Below are positions 6,463-8,134 of a DNA stretch of 8,134 nt, in pieces. The first letter of the stretch is position 1. Each line of letters begins with the position of its first letter. A program made the translations under genes and the position numbers. The notes under the pieces are model-generated. The model saw only the letters and a program-made list of their open reading frames with translations, was not told where the DNA came from and made no database searches. The stretch is from Pseudomonadota bacterium (GTDB lineage Bacteria; Pseudomonadota; Gammaproteobacteria; Burkholderiales; Burkholderiaceae_C), in the NCBI GenBank assembly GCA_018241985.1, contig JAFECV010000080.1, forward strand, positions 1 to 8,134. Direction: 5' to 3'.

Positions 6463-7223
6463 GCCAGCCCACGCCCGAGCTGCGCACCGTCGGCCTGTCG
6501 AAGACCTGGGGCGAGTTCAACGCGAACAGCGACATCTCGCTGGCCTTCGCGCCCGGTGCGCGGCACGCGCTGATCGGCCCGAACGGCGCCGGCAAGACCA
6601 CCTTCATCAACCTGCTGACCGGCGCGCTCGCGCCGACCCGTGGCCAAGTGCTGCTCGGCGAGCACGACATCACGAAGCTCACGCAGAACCAGCGCGTGAA
6701 GCGGGGCATGACCCGGACCTTCCAGATCAACACGCTGTTCGCAGGCCTGACCGTGCTCGAATCGGTGGCGCTGGCGATCTGCGAGCGCCGCGGCCTGCAG
6801 CACCGCTGGCACCAGACCGTCCTCGCGCAGCGCAGTGTGACCGAAGAGGCGATGGAATTGCTCGCCCGGCTCAGGCTGTCCGCCGACGCGAACACGCCGA
6901 CGCACAGCCTGCCGTACGGACGCCAGCGCCTGGTCGAGATCGCGCTCGCGCTCGCGACCGCGCCGCAGATCCTGCTGCTCGACGAGCCGGCCGCCGGCAT
7001 TCCATCGGCCGAGAGCGCCGAGCTGTTCGAAGTCATCGCGCAGCTGCCGCGCGAGGTCACGATCGTCTTCATCGAACACGACATGGGCCTGGTGTTCCGC
7101 TTCGCCGAGCGCATCACCGTGCTGGTGGCGGGCCGCGTGCTGGTCGAAGGCACCCCGGCCGAGATCGCGGCGGACGAGCGCGTGCGCCAGGTCTACCTGG
7201 GCGAGGCGGCCCCGCATGGCTGA
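6459..7223 (+). CDS. livG: HAAT ABC transporter ATPase, LivG type
   Basis: This 254-residue cytoplasmic protein hydrolyses ATP to drive import, as one of two different nucleotide-binding subunits. Motifs appear in order: Walker A GPNGAGKT (40-47), Q-loop Gln89 in RTFQINTLF, the ABC signature region LPYGRQR (151-157), Walker B ILLLDEP (171-177) and switch histidine His207 in FIEHD. The family-specific C-terminus (GRVLVEGTPAEIAADERVRQVYLGE) places it with LivG rather than LivF. The signature departs from LSGGQ, but LivG proteins commonly have LSYGQQR here, so it is a normal variant. After Walker B it reads AAGIPSAES instead of the AAGMNP-type sequence of E. coli-like LivG, which may mark a subgroup. 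The start overlaps the livM stop as ATGA, with GGGAG upstream. Its own stop overlaps livF by eight bases. Confidence 0.94.
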   Translation: MSQPTPELRTVGLSKTWGEFNANSDISLAFAPGARHALIGPNGAGKTTFINLLTGALAPTRGQVLLGEHDITKLTQNQRVKRGMTRTFQINTLFAGLTVLESVALAICERRGLQHRWHQTVLAQRSVTEEAMELLARLRLSADANTPTHSLPYGRQRLVEIALALATAPQILLLDEPAAGIPSAESAELFEVIAQLPREVTIVFIEHDMGLVFRFAERITVLVAGRVLVEGTPAEIAADERVRQVYLGEAAPHG

Positions 7224-7917
7224 GCTGCTGGCGCTCGAGAATTTGCGCGCCGGCTACGGCGAGTCGGTGGTGCTCGACGGCATCACGCTCGCGCTGGCCG
7301 AGGGCGAGAGCCTGGCGCTGCTGGGCCGCAACGGGGTCGGCAAGACGACGCTGCTGATCACGCTGATGGGCCTGACCCAGGTGCACTCCGGGAGCCTGCG
7401 CTGGTGCGGCAACGACATCGCGCGCGTGCCGACGTTCCGCCGCGCGCACGCGGGCCTGGGCTGGGTGCCGCAGGAGCGGATGATGTTCCCGTCGCTGACC
7501 GTCGAGGAACACCTGACCGTGGTCGCGCGCCCCGGCCGCTGGACGCTGGCGCGGCTGTACGAGGTCTTTCCGCGGCTCGAGGAGCGGCGCGGCAACATGG
7601 GCAACCAGCTCTCGGGCGGCGAGCAGCAGATGGTCGCGATCGCGCGCGCGCTGATCACGAACCCGCGGCTGCTGCTGCTCGACGAACCGATGGAGGGGCT
7701 CGCGCCGATCATCGTGCAGGAGCTGATGCACGTGCTCGGGCGACTGATTCGGGACGAAGGCATGGCAGTGATCGTGGTCGAGCAGCACGCGCGACTCGCA
7801 CTCGAACTCACCCGACGTGCGATCGTGCTCGACCGCGGGCGCATCGTGCACCAGTCGAGCAGTGAAAGCCTGCTCGGCGACCCGCAGACGCTGGACCGTC
7901 TCGTGTCGGTAGCTTGA
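7216..7917 (+). CDS. livF: HAAT ABC transporter ATPase, LivF type
   Basis: This 233-residue cytoplasmic protein is the second ATPase of the importer. It shows Walker A GRNGVGKT (37-44), a Q-loop in WVPQERMMFPSLTVEEHL, a canonical signature LSGGEQQ (132-138), Walker B LLLLDEP (152-158) followed by MEGLAP, and switch histidine His191 in VVEQH. GYGESVVLDGITL near the start and VPQER-MFPSLTVEE-L in the middle are typical of LivF. The length is usual for the family (about 233-240). The ATG at 7216 lies inside the end of livG (eight-base overlap), with a GGCGAGG-like site upstream, so translation is probably coupled. It is the last gene of the operon; two bases after its TGA an intergenic repeat element begins on the same strand. 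Confidence 0.94.
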   Translation: MAELLALENLRAGYGESVVLDGITLALAEGESLALLGRNGVGKTTLLITLMGLTQVHSGSLRWCGNDIARVPTFRRAHAGLGWVPQERMMFPSLTVEEHLTVVARPGRWTLARLYEVFPRLEERRGNMGNQLSGGEQQMVAIARALITNPRLLLLDEPMEGLAPIIVQELMHVLGRLIRDEGMAVIVVEQHARLALELTRRAIVLDRGRIVHQSSSESLLGDPQTLDRLVSVA

Positions 7918-7919
7918 GA

Positions 7920-8054
7920 TGAACCACCCCCGTTTCTCGCTCACTGCGTGTAGCTCGAATCCCCCCTCGAGGGGGCGCACCCAGCGGCCTGGCCAAGCCA
8001 GTTCCTCGGGTGCACTGGCTTGGCCTGCTCCGCGGCCTTCAGTGCTGTTGGGTT
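7920..8054 (+). repeat. Structured intergenic repeat element after livF
   Basis: The final 217 bases contain no gene I can support. They open with TGAACCACCCCC and CACTGCGTGT (7920-7955), matching copy A at the left edge. Next comes a perfect 14-bp palindrome, CCCCCTCGAGGGGG, at 7962-7975, and then a strong hairpin at 7991-8025. The element seems to run to about CAACAGCAC on the minus strand (near 8044-8052); its right boundary is a guess. I remember this kind of sequence, with CCCTCGAGGGGG and GGCCAAGCCAGT arms, as a common element in Comamonadaceae genomes. That needs a search to confirm. Confidence 0.55.
7991..8025 (+). other. 12-bp perfect hairpin without a T-tract
   Basis: GGCCAAGCCAGT (7991-8002) pairs perfectly with ACTGGCTTGGCC (8014-8025) around an 11-base loop. 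The bases that follow are TGCTCCGCGG, with no U-run, so this is not a standard intrinsic terminator. It may still slow or end transcription with Rho, or protect the 3' end of the livF message, as REP-type hairpins do. The loop's GGGTGC is complementary to GCACCC at 7977-7982, so an alternative or pseudoknotted fold is possible. Confidence 0.65.
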
Positions 8055-8134
8055 TCATGCGTCGCGGGTGGCGCTTCACACCGTCGAGCAACCGATGCGG
8101 CGCGTCCGGTTGCGATCGATCTGCCGCACATTAC

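Noticed and set aside
5784..7217. 477-codon minus-strand open frame opposite livM/livG
   Set aside because: Antisense to conserved permease and ATPase motifs; composition typical of a shadow frame.
7991..8040. Intrinsic terminator for the livHMGF operon
   Set aside because: The stem is strong, but no T-tract follows on either strand; described as a hairpin element instead.
7114..8091. 325-codon minus-strand open frame that includes the repeat element after livF
   Set aside because: It mostly lies antisense to livF and continues through the repeat and hairpin. Readable peptide from a repeat is not evidence of a gene.
8056..8134. Plus-strand open frame from ATG 8056 to the window edge
   Set aside because: Twenty-six codons with mixed third-base composition, no ribosome site and overlap with the repeat's end; not supportable.

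Overview
This GC-rich window, with mostly G/C third codon positions, looks like the chromosome of a betaproteobacterium, probably Burkholderiales and possibly Comamonadaceae. That rests on codon use, the GGAGACA-type ribosome sites, the gene families, and short intergenic repeats that resemble ones I remember from Comamonadaceae. No database search was possible, so the genus is open.

Layout, left to right. (1) Positions 62-946, minus strand: a lipoprotein acid phosphatase of the PAP2 superfamily (class A type) with all three catalytic motifs intact. (2) A 170-bp divergent gap, then 1117-3186, plus strand: an intact superfamily 1 DNA helicase of the Rep type. (3) A 104-bp convergent gap holding a degenerate hairpin repeat. 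(4) Positions 3291-4460, minus strand: a periplasmic solute-binding protein of the branched-chain-amino-acid/hydrophobic (HAAT) ABC transporter family. (5) A 140-bp divergent control region. (6) Positions 4601-7917, plus strand: four overlapping genes for the rest of the transporter, namely two permeases (LivH and LivM types) and two ATPases (LivG and LivF types). (7) The last 217 bases hold a structured intergenic repeat element, and I can support no gene there.

The binding protein and the four-gene operon almost certainly form one importer. The binding protein would capture a solute in the periplasm, LivH and LivM would form the channel, and LivG and LivF would power it. The solute cannot be read from the sequence: amino acids, amides, urea and aromatic acids are all carried by this family. 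The divergent gap has the clearest regulatory signal in the window. A strong sigma70-type promoter faces the binding-protein gene, a weaker one faces the permease operon, and an 11-bp perfect palindrome overlaps both.

I found no CRISPR array, insertion sequence, phage gene, RNA gene or defence system. The genes are ordinary housekeeping and transport genes. The points worth a second look are intergenic: the palindromic divergent promoter, a 36-bp repeat core placed just after two unrelated genes at the two ends of the window, the hairpin element downstream of livF, the degenerate repeat after rep, and short nested direct repeats around the livH start.
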